A stretch of DNA of 5,871 bases from Dehalococcoidia bacterium (GTDB taxonomy: Bacteria; Chloroflexota; Dehalococcoidia; JACVQG01), in assembly GCA_015661045.1 (NCBI GenBank), contig JACVQG010000105.1:1-5871 (forward strand). The letters run 5' to 3'. Below are positions 1 to 5,761 of the stretch, piece after piece (position 1 is the stretch's first letter; each line of letters starts with the position of its first letter). The notes under the pieces were generated by a model, which was not told where the DNA came from, searched no databases, and saw nothing but the letters and a program-made list of their open reading frames with translations. The position numbers were made by a program, and so were the translations under genes.

Positions 1-29
1 ACTTGTATAGGCATTTCGCTCTGGCTCAT
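1..29 (-). CDS. 5' end of an unidentified gene leaving the window
   Basis: Only the first ten or so codons are present, reading MSQSEMPIQ from an ATG at 29-27 on the minus strand. A ribosome site AAGGGAG (42-36) sits six bases upstream, and a sigma70-like promoter lies at 91-63, which would give a leader of about 26 nt. Start codon, ribosome site and promoter are all correctly spaced, which is the only reason to call a gene. The peptide is too short to recognise a family, and no function is suggested. The neighbouring tRNA gene is transcribed divergently. Confidence 0.45.
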
Positions 30-62
30 CTTATTCTCCCTTAAACTCAGCTTTCCCTATAT

Positions 63-91
63 ATTATGCAGATGAACCTATTTTTTCACAA
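63..91 (-). promoter_or_regulatory. sigma70-like promoter for the left-edge gene
   Basis: On the minus strand, TTGTGA (91-86) and CATAAT (68-63) are separated by exactly 17 bases and match the consensus 4/6 and 5/6. Transcription would start near 55, ahead of the AAGGGAG ribosome site and the ATG at 29. It is divergent from the tRNA promoter. Confidence 0.45.
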
Positions 92-209
92 GCTCTCAGC
101 ATGACAAGTTGTATTGCCTTCTCTGTACGGGCCTCTCCAATAATGCAAAGACCCTGGGTTTTAAGGACTGTTCCTCAGGCTCTAATGTTAAAAATGACAC
201 TACATCACC

Positions 210-238
210 TTGACATCGCCTGGTCTGTTGCCCATAAT
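210..238 (+). promoter_or_regulatory. strong sigma70-type promoter of the tRNA-Gly gene
   Basis: A perfect -35 box TTGACA (210-215) is followed after 17 bases by CATAAT (233-238), which matches TATAAT at 5/6. The predicted start near 245 is only about three bases before the mature tRNA 5' end at 248, so RNase P would have a very short leader to remove. The position immediately upstream of a stable RNA gene supports the call. Confidence 0.75.
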
Positions 239-247
239 AAACCCTGA

Positions 248-322
248 GCGGGTGTAACTCAGCGGTAGAGTGTTTGCTTCCCAAGCAAAAGGTCGAGGGT
301 TCGAATCCCTTCACCCGCTCCA
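248..322 (+). tRNA. tRNA-Gly, anticodon CCC, CCA end encoded
   Basis: A complete cloverleaf can be folded by eye. The acceptor stem GCGGGTG (248-254) pairs perfectly with CACCCGC (312-318). The D arm is ACTC/GAGT around AGCGGTA. The anticodon stem TTTGC/GCAAA carries the loop TTCCCAA, with anticodon CCC at 280-282. The T arm is GAGGG/CCCTT (one G-T pair) around TTCGAAT. The discriminator is T319, usual for bacterial tRNA-Gly, and CCA (320-322) is encoded. The CCC anticodon reads GGG codons. A strong promoter lies directly upstream. No hairpin terminator is obvious, but a run of six T at 362-367 follows. The reverse-strand open frame across this gene is a translation artefact. Confidence 0.98.
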
Positions 323-676
323 ATCCGCCTAGATATTGAACGATTAAGCTATCCACGCCTCTTTTTTCCTTAGTTCGATAGCGAAGGCCAGCTTAACTTT
401 CCATCCGTACCGGCAACTTGAACCCAGCTTCGTCCTACCGAATTATCCAAAATCCACTACCAATAGAATCTTGGTAAAGGAGTAGCTTCTTTGCCCAAAT
501 CACTTCTCTGCTTACTAATTAGCGTCAGCTAATGCATATTGTCCGTCTTACCCGCGAATGCGGGTATCCAGACGGGACCTGGATTCACCCGACTTTGTCG
601 GGACGCGGGAATGACATCGGCAACCCCTTTGTAAAGCTATGCCAGAGTCAGTAACCTGGAGAGAAGTGGTAGGTAG
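323..676. other. intergenic region without a recognisable gene
   Basis: No frame here has a convincing start, ribosome site or recognisable protein. It contains a six-T run (362-367) that may help end tRNA transcription, a small inverted repeat ATTAGC/GCTAAT around four bases (518-533), and the triple-hairpin repeat at 546-615. The last lies just downstream of the response-regulator stop and could serve as its transcript end. Confidence 0.6.
546..615. repeat. palindromic intergenic repeat with three hairpins
   Basis: Three nested or adjacent hairpins are visible. They are CCCGC/GCGGG (551-564), ATCCAG/CTGGAT with a seven-base loop (566-584), and CCCGAC/GTCGGG with loop TTT (588-602). The outer ends read as an imperfect inverted pair, gtcttaccc on the left and gggaatgac on the right. 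This resembles widespread REP/MITE-like intergenic repeats whose ends read like GTCATTCCCGC and GCGGGAATGAC; the family assignment is from memory. It could act as a transcript end or stability element for the minus-strand response regulator that stops at 677. Confidence 0.6.
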
Positions 677-1048
677 TTAAGAAGCGCCCTTGCGATCAAG
701 GATACTCTGGATTTTCTCGATCAAGTCCTCTGGTTTAAATGGTTTGGCGATAAAATCATTAGCGCCCCGTTTCAAAGCCTCATCAACAACTGAACCTCGT
801 GCGCTAAAAACTATGACCGGGATTTGTGACGTGGGGCGCAATTTTTCCAGCACTTCAAGCCCCGTCATAGGAGACATAAATATATCGAGAAGCATGAGAT
901 CGGGCTTCTTCGATTGAGCCAGTTCCAGGGCTTCCTCTCCGCCGGATGCCGTAATAACATCATAGCCTGCCGTAGTTAAGGCGACCTTCACAAAACGGAG
1001 TATTCCAGCATCATCTTCAACTACCAATACGCGTTTTTTAATGCTCAT
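677..1048 (-). CDS. stand-alone response regulator receiver protein (CheY-like)
   Basis: This 123-residue protein is a single receiver (REC) domain that would accept a phosphoryl group from a histidine kinase. The hallmark residues are all present: the acidic pair Asp12-Asp13 after the first strand (VLVVEDD), the phospho-acceptor Asp55 (LMLLDIFM), Ser82 in the Thr/Ser switch position (VIVFSA), and Lys102 in the FIAKPF motif with Pro103. There is no DNA-binding or enzymatic output domain, so it must act by protein contact, as CheY, Spo0F or DivK do. I chose the ATG at 1048 because the promoter TTGAAA-17-TATTAT lies just upstream; the earlier in-frame TTG at 1066 falls inside the promoter spacer. 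There is no ribosome site, and the mRNA would be nearly leaderless. No histidine kinase is in the window, so the partner is unknown. It is on the same strand as glnBA but is separated from it by a strong terminator. Confidence 0.94.
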   Translation of the reverse strand: MSIKKRVLVVEDDAGILRFVKVALTTAGYDVITASGGEEALELAQSKKPDLMLLDIFMSPMTGLEVLEKLRPTSQIPVIVFSARGSVVDEALKRGANDFIAKPFKPEDLIEKIQSILDRKGAS

Positions 1049-1057
1049 AGTGGCTAA

Positions 1058-1086
1058 ATAATACAATGCTTCATCTTATTTTTCAA
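1058..1086 (-). promoter_or_regulatory. sigma70-like promoter of the response regulator
   Basis: On the minus strand, TTGAAA (1086-1081) and TATTAT (1063-1058) are 17 bases apart, each matching the consensus at 5/6. The start point would be near 1051, only about three bases before the ATG at 1048, implying leaderless translation. It sits between the glnA terminator and the receiver gene, making the latter its own transcription unit. Confidence 0.6.
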
Positions 1087-1106
1087 ATCTACAGATTAAA
1101 GAAAGC

Positions 1107-1143
1107 AAGATGGCCGCCCCGATTTCGTCGGGGCGGCCATCTT
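1107..1143 (-). terminator. rho-independent terminator of the glnB-glnA operon
   Basis: A perfect 16-bp GC-rich stem (1107-1122 with 1128-1143) closes on the five-base loop TTTCG. It starts 28 bases after the glnA stop codon. On the minus strand it is followed by a loose T-rich stretch (CTTGCTTTCTTT). It separates glnA from the response regulator. The T-tract is imperfect, but the stem is unusually strong. Confidence 0.85.
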
Positions 1144-1170
1144 TGGCGCTTTTCTATATATTAGTTAATT

Positions 1171-2646
1171 CTAGGCGTCATAGTAGAGGTAGAACTCGTA
1201 CGGGTGCGGGCGCAGGGCGATCTGCTGCATCTCGTTCTTCCTCTTATACTCGATCCAGGTCTCGATGAGGTCGGGCGTGAAGACCCCGCCTTCCAGCAGG
1301 AAATCGTGGTCCTTCTCCAGGGCTTCCAGCACCTCGCCGAGGGAACCGGGAGTGGATTTAATTTTGGCCTTTTCCTCTGCCGGCAACTCGTAGATGTCCT
1401 TATCCAGTGGCTGGCCCGGGTCCAGTTTCCTCTTGATGCCATCCAGACCGGCCATGAGCATCGCCGGGAGGGCCAGGTAAGGGTTGGATGTGGCATCGGG
1501 ACAACGGTACTCGATACGCTTCGTCCTGGGATTACTAGAATACATCGGGATGCGGACGGAGGCGCTGCGATTGCGCTGGGAATAAACCAGGTTTATCGGG
1601 GCCTCGTAGCCCGGTACTAAGCGCCGGTACGAGTTGGTGGTCGGCGCTGCGAAGGCCAGAAGGGCGGGCGAGTGCGCCAGCAGCCCGGCTATGTAATGCT
1701 TGGCCAACTGGCTGATCATGGCGTAACCTTTGGCGTCGAAGAACAGGTTGACCCCGTTCTTCCACAGGCTCTGGTGGACGTGCATCCCGGAGCCGTTATC
1801 CTGGAAGAGGGGTTTGGGCATGAAGGTAGCGGTGAACCCCTTCTTAACGCAGGTGTTCTTGGCTATATACTTGTAGAGCATTACATTATCGGCCATTTTA
1901 GTCAGGGTGTCGTATTTCATATCGAACTCGACCTGACCGGCGGTGGCCACTTCATGATGATGCACCTCGATGTTAATGCCTGAATCTATCATCTTGAGGG
2001 CAATCTCCGAACGCAGGTCCTGGAGCTTGTCGGTGGGAGGTGTGGGGAAATAGCCTTCCTTGTAGCGCGGCTTGTAGCCCAGGTTGTGACCATGGCCGTT
2101 TCCGTTGCCGTTGCCGGAGGCGTTTCCGTTTTCGCCCGAGTTCCATATGCCCTCTTCGGAGTCGATGAAGTAGTAGCCGCTATGGCTATTCTGATCAAAG
2201 CGAATACTATTGAATATGAAATACTCCAGCTCCGGCCCCCAGTAGCTTGTATCTGCTATGCCTGTGGACCTGAGATAAGCCTCGGCCTTCTGCGCCACAT
2301 ACCGGGGGTCGCGGGAGTACGGTTGACCGGTCATGGGGTCCTTGACGTTGCACACAAGGCTCAGCGTCGGTATTTCGCAGGCCGGGTCTACAATAGCGGT
2401 GGTCGGATCGGGGAACAGGAGCATATCGCTCTCGTGTATCTTCTGGAAACCGCGGATGCTGGAGCCGTCGAACCCAATTCCTTCGGTAAATAAATCCTCC
2501 GATAGTTCCGTTGCCGGGACGGAGAAGTGCTGCCACAAACCCGGCAGGTCTATGAATTTAAGGTCTACAATCTTTAAATTCTTACTTTCTACCAACTGGA
2601 TTACATCCCTGGCAGTTTTTCTCGGGGCAGCTTTTGTTGTTGTCAT
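1171..2646 (-). CDS. glnA: glutamine synthetase, type I (I-beta-like)
   Basis: Makes glutamine from glutamate and ammonia with ATP in the cytoplasm; type I enzymes are dodecamers. The 491 residues contain the N-terminal beta-grasp domain with the active-site Asp60 (GFDGSSIRG) and the catalytic domain. Visible metal and substrate residues include Glu139 and Glu141 (GPELEYF), Glu232 ([10 protein letters not shown]), Glu240, His289 ([10 protein letters not shown]), Arg342 and the RLVPGYEAP loop, the [12 protein letters not shown] motif, and Glu379/Arg381 (RIEYRCPD). Tyr419 in DIYELPAEE matches the adenylylation-site motif of I-beta enzymes, but cyanobacterial enzymes keep a similar motif without being adenylylated, so modification is not assured. 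The protein is about 20 residues longer than usual, through a short N-terminal extension and an Asn/Gly/His-rich insertion at residues 171-188. Start: ATG at 2646 with ribosome site AAGGAGG (2659-2653) six bases upstream. It follows glnB by 43 bp, and a terminator lies 28 bp downstream. Confidence 0.99.
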   Translation of the reverse strand: MTTTKAAPRKTARDVIQLVESKNLKIVDLKFIDLPGLWQHFSVPATELSEDLFTEGIGFDGSSIRGFQKIHESDMLLFPDPTTAIVDPACEIPTLSLVCNVKDPMTGQPYSRDPRYVAQKAEAYLRSTGIADTSYWGPELEYFIFNSIRFDQNSHSGYYFIDSEEGIWNSGENGNASGNGNGNGHGHNLGYKPRYKEGYFPTPPTDKLQDLRSEIALKMIDSGINIEVHHHEVATAGQVEFDMKYDTLTKMADNVMLYKYIAKNTCVKKGFTATFMPKPLFQDNGSGMHVHQSLWKNGVNLFFDAKGYAMISQLAKHYIAGLLAHSPALLAFAAPTTNSYRRLVPGYEAPINLVYSQRNRSASVRIPMYSSNPRTKRIEYRCPDATSNPYLALPAMLMAGLDGIKRKLDPGQPLDKDIYELPAEEKAKIKSTPGSLGEVLEALEKDHDFLLEGGVFTPDLIETWIEYKRKNEMQQIALRPHPYEFYLYYDA

Positions 2647-2689
2647 TGTTGGCCTCCTTGTGTAGCTTACGTAATGGATTGGCTAACGG

Positions 2690-3025
2690 CTATATAGCCA
2701 GTTTGCCTTCTTCTCTGGTTCTAACCCGTACTACTGTATCGATGGTGGATATAAAGACCTTGCCATCACCTATGTGCCCGGTCTGGGCGCGGCTGATGAT
2801 AGCCTCTGTTATGGCCGGCGCTTCCTCATCCTCAACCACAATCTCAAGCTTTAGCTTGGGTAGATATTCGGAGCGGGCAGTATCGCCCTGCCCGTTCAGG
2901 TGGCCCTTCTGCCTGCCGTGCCCTTTTACCTCGGTAAGTGTCATACCGGGGTAACCCACCGCCTCCAGGGCCTTGCGCACCGGGCCTAAGCGTTCCCGCC
3001 GGATAATAGCCTCAATCTTTTTCAT
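2690..3025 (-). CDS. glnB: nitrogen regulatory protein PII with an atypical T-loop
   Basis: PII proteins are cytoplasmic trimers that bind ATP/ADP and 2-oxoglutarate and control targets such as glutamine synthetase regulation or ammonium channels. The 111 residues show the usual fold signatures: the start MKKIEAIIR, the EVKGHGRQKGH segment before the T-loop with Gln39, the B-loop TGHIGDGKVF (82-91) with Lys89, and the C-loop RVRTREEG with Arg100 and Arg102. The T-loop is unusual. It is one residue shorter than in E. coli GlnB and has no Tyr at position 51 (Arg in a simple alignment), so uridylylation of the E. coli type looks impossible. Two ATGs are possible, at 3031 and 3025. The ribosome site AGAGG (3036-3032) abuts the first but is six bases from the second, so I use 3025, which also gives the family's normal MKK start. 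It is first gene of an operon with glnA. The glnB/glnK distinction rests on the glnA neighbour; no amtB is seen. Confidence 0.95.
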   Translation of the reverse strand: MKKIEAIIRRERLGPVRKALEAVGYPGMTLTEVKGHGRQKGHLNGQGDTARSEYLPKLKLEIVVEDEEAPAITEAIISRAQTGHIGDGKVFISTIDTVVRVRTREEGKLAI

Positions 3026-3031
3026 AGGCAT

Positions 3032-3036
3032 CCTCT
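3032..3036 (-). promoter_or_regulatory. ribosome binding site deciding the glnB start
   Basis: AGAGG on the minus strand touches the ATG at 3031 directly, too close for initiation, but stands six bases before the in-frame ATG at 3025. This favours the shorter protein beginning MKKIEAIIR. Confidence 0.6.
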
Positions 3037-3067
3037 GAATGTTATGTTATTAAGGATAAAGGGAAAA

Positions 3068-3085
3068 TGTTTCATACATGTTACA
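3068..3085. promoter_or_regulatory. candidate operator upstream of glnB-glnA
   Basis: An 18-bp partial inverted repeat, TGTAACATGTATGAAACA on the minus strand, lies 43 bp before the glnB start. It resembles the TGTNAN7TNACA box of GlnR/TnrA nitrogen regulators, with one extra spacer base and one mismatch. It also overlaps a weak possible promoter (ATGAAA, 17 bases, TAATAA). No NtrC-type or sigma54 (TGGCAC-N5-TTGC) site is visible. This may be chance in AT-rich DNA. Confidence 0.25.
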
Positions 3086-3220
3086 GAAGAGTTAAATTTA
3101 GATTACGGGACGACATGAGTGCTCTTGAGTCCATTGAGTTCTCCTAAATCCACCATCAAACCCTGACATCAAAACAAGTCAAGGATGGCTTCTTTGTGAC
3201 TACGAAAGCGGCTTTGCCCA

Positions 3221-3324
3221 ATTTCTCCCCCTTTCGCAAAGGGGGACAGAAGGGGGATTTACCTGTCACATCAGCAGCCGGGGAAAATCCCTCTCAATCT
3301 CCCTTTGTCAAAGGGAGGGGTTTA
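3221..3324. repeat. large imperfect inverted repeat with two hairpins
   Basis: The left arm contains the hairpin TCCCCCTTT-CGC-AAAGGGGGA (3226-3246) followed by AGGGGGATTT. The right arm mirrors it with AAAATCCCTCTC and the hairpin CTCCCTTT-GTC-AAAGGGAG (3299-3317). The two arms of about 40 bases are imperfect reverse complements around a GC-rich centre. Similar 'cccccttt...aaaggggg' palindromes are common intergenic repeats in environmental bacteria; that comparison is from memory. Confidence 0.65.
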
Positions 3325-3348
3325 TTGTCGTCTCCCTAATAGGAATGT

Positions 3349-3365
3349 TTCACCAATTTGGTGAA
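3349..3365. promoter_or_regulatory. 17-bp perfect palindrome, possible protein-binding site
   Basis: TTCACCAA and TTGGTGAA flank a single central T. A perfect odd palindrome of this size is operator-like. It lies about 95 bp upstream of the -35 box of the metalloprotease gene, but it is also inside the repeat block, so it may simply be part of that element. Confidence 0.3.
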
Positions 3366-3459
3366 CGAACTGCTCCTTTAGCAAGATTCAATGGGTGGTG
3401 GATTTGGTCCATTGAGTCTATTGTAATTTGGGGGTATTCGGAGGATTACCATATCTAAT

Positions 3460-3488
3460 TTGAATGGCTCTATAGTTTATGATATATT
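3460..3488 (+). promoter_or_regulatory. sigma70-like promoter of the metalloprotease gene
   Basis: TTGAAT (3460-3465, 4/6) and TATATT (3483-3488, 5/6) are separated by exactly 17 bases. Transcription would begin near 3495. This leaves a leader of about 57 nt for the start at 3552, or a nearly leaderless mRNA if the ATG at 3498 is used. Confidence 0.5.
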
Positions 3489-3551
3489 CATGCCATCATG
3501 AGAATTTCAGCAGGCTCAAGTATGGGAAGCTTTCGTGTCGGGAAGGCAAGT

Positions 3552-5717
3552 ATGATGACAGGAAGCCGGTTCTTCAAGGGGATGGCCCTGGTATTAGCTC
3601 TCTTCCTTGTGACTTCTACAGCGTGTGTTTCAAAAGCAGCTTTTGAAGAGCTGCAAACACAATTAAGCCAGAACCGGCAACAACTATCCGCTCAACAGGC
3701 AGAGACCGCACGGTTAACGTCCGCATTAACCCAGGAACAAGTCAAACTTAAAGAACTGAGCACGCAGCTATTAACTATACAGGGCGAGCTATCTTCAACT
3801 CAGAATAAAGCCTCTAATTTAGAATCACAGATAACGATTGTCAAAGCCGATCTTTCTTCAACGCAAAATAGAGCCTCCATTCTGGAATCTCAATTGACGG
3901 GCACAAAGGCCGAGCTATCAACGGCTCAAAGCAAGGCTTCCGGGCTGGATAAACAAGTTCTGAGCCTGCAATCTTCCCTGGATGCCGAAAAACAAACAGC
4001 TTCCCAATTAAGCAGCCAACTTACCCAGGCAAAGAACACGAACACTACATTGGGCCAACAATTAGACAACCTGAAATCAGAGTTATCTCAAGCTAAAAAA
4101 GCGATTACAGCTTTGAATCCGACAACCCTTTCAATCCCTGGAACTTCAGCCTCTAAAGATACAACGATCTCATCAAAAACATCCACAAATCTTGGCGATA
4201 GCATTATCCTGACGTATGAGCCAGCTCAGCCGGTGACCGGGCGTCCTGTACGCTTCAGTTTAGAGGGCCTGACGCCTTGGTCAAGTTTCAATGTGACCTT
4301 TGTCAATCCAGGCGGCATGCCTGTGGACTGGATAGATGAAACTGAGACCTTCTATACCAAGACTGGCTCACAGGAATTTCTAAAAACAAACAATCTTTTT
4401 GCCGATGGCAATGGTAAGAGCTCCTGGGTTCGCCCGAACATTCTAGAGACTGAAGGTCAGTGGACAATCAAAATCAATGTTGATAGCAAGACATATGAAG
4501 GGCGGTACACCCTTATACCTTTGCAAATGCAGATTAATACATTACCTTATTTGGGTGTGTCATTCAGACAATATTCCGGGAGCATAAGTGAAGTCTATGC
4601 TACGGCAGGCGTACCCCTGGCTTTGGCTCTGGATTTAAGCGGGACTCTCTATTTTATCAACGAAAGTTTAAAGCCATGGCTTGGTCAGTCTTATGTCCAA
4701 ATACCTAATTTATATTTGTTATTCAACCGTGAACTCTTCAATAAAGCCCTGATATCCGCCGGTAAAATGCCAAACGGGTTTGAAGCCGGAACTTTTGTTC
4801 CTGGTAAGTATAGAGGCATCTACATCATCGCTGATTCCCTCAAATCGGAGATGATGAAAATCTTAATTCACGAATATACGCATCTGATTATAGATGAAAT
4901 TGCGCCGAACACAGAGATCCCTGCATGGCTCAATGAAGGGGTTGCGACATATCTAGAGCTACACGTAGGTCCTGAGTTCGGCGCTGGTTTGAGAGCGCAG
5001 AGGGACGTATTTAGCCGTGCTGATGATGTCTACGTAAACCTTGTAAGAAATTCTGTATTCACATTCAGCCAGCTTAAGAGTCAGAAGGACTGGAATACCC
5101 AGACGAACAAAGAACGACTTAACTTACAATACTCACAAGCATATATGGCTGTACGCTATATGCTGGAGCGATTTGGCAACCAGTCGGTAGCGCTTATTCT
5201 CAGCGAGATGAAAAATGGCCAATCCTTTGATACGGCCTTTCAGAAAATTACAGGTGTCTCTATAGCCACTTTTGAGCAGGACTGGCTGAACTGGCAGAGG
5301 AGTTGGAAGGATAGCAATCGTGAGCTGGTTCGCCAATATGTGGGTCAGGTAGAAACAATAACGCAAGGTATCTCCGCCCTGAATAGCGACCGAGCGAATT
5401 TTCTCCGTGTATCGGGTTCAATGTCATTTAGTTCCAGAATCCCCACGCAAACCCAATTCGTGAGCCGTGCAGTTGTGCTGGAGAGCAAGGCTATCGCCCT
5501 CACTCCTCCACCTATGCTCAAGGATTTTCACGGGGAGTTGTCAACCTTTGTTTCTGTGTACAAAAGATGGCTCCAAATAGCATTAGATGCGTTCAAACAA
5601 GAGAGCAATACCTTAATTGACCAATCCAATGCCATGATTCCTGAAGTCAATGGGCGAGAAAATAGGCTTAGAACTCAATTGTATGATGTTAAATTTGATT
5701 GGGGCTTGACGAAATAG
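3552..5717 (+). CDS. probable lipoprotein with coiled-coil stalk and gluzincin metallopeptidase domain
   Basis: The 721-residue protein is probably exported. The N-terminus has a basic start, a hydrophobic core (MALVLALFLV) and Cys25 after TSTA; this is a loose lipobox, so lipid anchoring is likely but not certain. Residues 28-188 are a Gln/Ser/Leu-rich coiled coil with 21-residue repeats, probably a stalk. After a Ser/Thr-rich linker, 217-324 look like a beta-sandwich (Ig-like) region. The metallopeptidase domain (about 330-577) has HEYTH at 440-444 and Glu462 in WLNEGVATYLE, the zinc-binding pattern of Peptidase_MA-like gluzincins, and ends with the family's GVSIATFEQDWLNW. The final 140 residues are mostly helical and unrecognised. 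The substrate is unknown; a cell-surface or cell-wall role is inference. Start: GGAAGG precedes ATGs at 3552 and 3555, giving a compact signal peptide. An in-frame ATG at 3498 (739 aa) has no ribosome site but lies nine bases after the -10 box, so leaderless use is possible. No partner genes adjoin. Confidence 0.82.
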   Translation: MMTGSRFFKGMALVLALFLVTSTACVSKAAFEELQTQLSQNRQQLSAQQAETARLTSALTQEQVKLKELSTQLLTIQGELSSTQNKASNLESQITIVKADLSSTQNRASILESQLTGTKAELSTAQSKASGLDKQVLSLQSSLDAEKQTASQLSSQLTQAKNTNTTLGQQLDNLKSELSQAKKAITALNPTTLSIPGTSASKDTTISSKTSTNLGDSIILTYEPAQPVTGRPVRFSLEGLTPWSSFNVTFVNPGGMPVDWIDETETFYTKTGSQEFLKTNNLFADGNGKSSWVRPNILETEGQWTIKINVDSKTYEGRYTLIPLQMQINTLPYLGVSFRQYSGSISEVYATAGVPLALALDLSGTLYFINESLKPWLGQSYVQIPNLYLLFNRELFNKALISAGKMPNGFEAGTFVPGKYRGIYIIADSLKSEMMKILIHEYTHLIIDEIAPNTEIPAWLNEGVATYLELHVGPEFGAGLRAQRDVFSRADDVYVNLVRNSVFTFSQLKSQKDWNTQTNKERLNLQYSQAYMAVRYMLERFGNQSVALILSEMKNGQSFDTAFQKITGVSIATFEQDWLNWQRSWKDSNRELVRQYVGQVETITQGISALNSDRANFLRVSGSMSFSSRIPTQTQFVSRAVVLESKAIALTPPPMLKDFHGELSTFVSVYKRWLQIALDAFKQESNTLIDQSNAMIPEVNGRENRLRTQLYDVKFDWGLTK
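3789..4040 (+). repeat. four tandem 63-bp units encoding 21-residue coiled-coil repeats
   Basis: Within the protease gene, units at 3789-3851, 3852-3914, 3915-3977 and 3978-4040 encode segments aligned as LSSTQNKASNLESQ, LSSTQNRASILESQ, LSTAQSKASGLDKQ and LDAEKQTASQLSSQ plus seven further residues each. Twenty-one residues equal three heptads. The first two units are the most alike and the fourth has diverged, so the array probably grew by duplication. Confidence 0.7.
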
Positions 5718-5761
5718 TTCCTTGCGATATGCCATTAAAGCCACGTCATTGCGGGATTAAC

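Larger units (their letters stand above)
3129..3417. repeat. composite repeat block, possible MITE-like element
   Basis: The 11-bp sequence GTCCATTGAGT occurs as a direct repeat at 3129-3139 and 3407-3417. Just inside it lies a 10-bp inverted pair, AAATCCACCA (3146-3155) and TGGTGGATTT (3396-3405). Between them is a large imperfect palindrome (3221-3324). The layout of flanking direct repeats, near-terminal inverted repeats and a palindromic core with no ORF recalls a small non-autonomous mobile element. The inner spacers differ, six bases on the left and one on the right, so this is tentative. Confidence 0.4.
3037..3459. other. intergenic region with repeats, no gene
   Basis: This region lies between the divergent glnB and metalloprotease genes. 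No frame has both a plausible start and a recognisable product. The glnB side (3037-3110) is AT-rich and should contain its promoter and operator. The middle (3129-3417) is a repeat block described separately. A 17-bp palindrome lies at 3349-3365. The protease promoter begins at 3460. Confidence 0.6.

Noticed and set aside
248..322. tRNA-Gly as an integration (att) site of a genomic island
   Set aside because: No integrase is present and I found no duplicated copy of the tRNA 3' end in the window.
96..356. Minus-strand open frame of 86 codons across the tRNA gene
   Set aside because: The segment GFEPSTFCLGSKHSTAELHPL is the antisense translation of tRNA-Gly, a well-known false protein in databases; no ribosome site supports it.
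690..917. Plus-strand open frame of 75 codons opposite the response regulator
   Set aside because: It is antisense to a complete receiver domain and has no independent support.
2086..2493. Plus-strand open frame of 135 codons within glnA
   Set aside because: It is antisense to a fully conserved glnA and has no ribosome site or recognisable protein; the same applies to the other plus-strand and shifted frames between 1161 and 2665.
2634..2954. Plus-strand open frame of 106 codons opposite glnB
   Set aside because: It is antisense to a clear PII gene with intact motifs, so it is a shadow frame.
3037..3060. Riboswitch or glutamine-sensing RNA leader before glnB
   Set aside because: The leader between the likely promoter and the glnB start is too short and lacks stable hairpins; I see no glnA-type riboswitch core.
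3221..3324. CRISPR array
   Set aside because: The repeats are only two, inverted and palindromic, without regularly spaced identical units or spacers.
5133..5366. Minus-strand open frame of 77 codons inside the metalloprotease gene
   Set aside because: It is antisense to the conserved end of the peptidase domain, with no sign of a real product.
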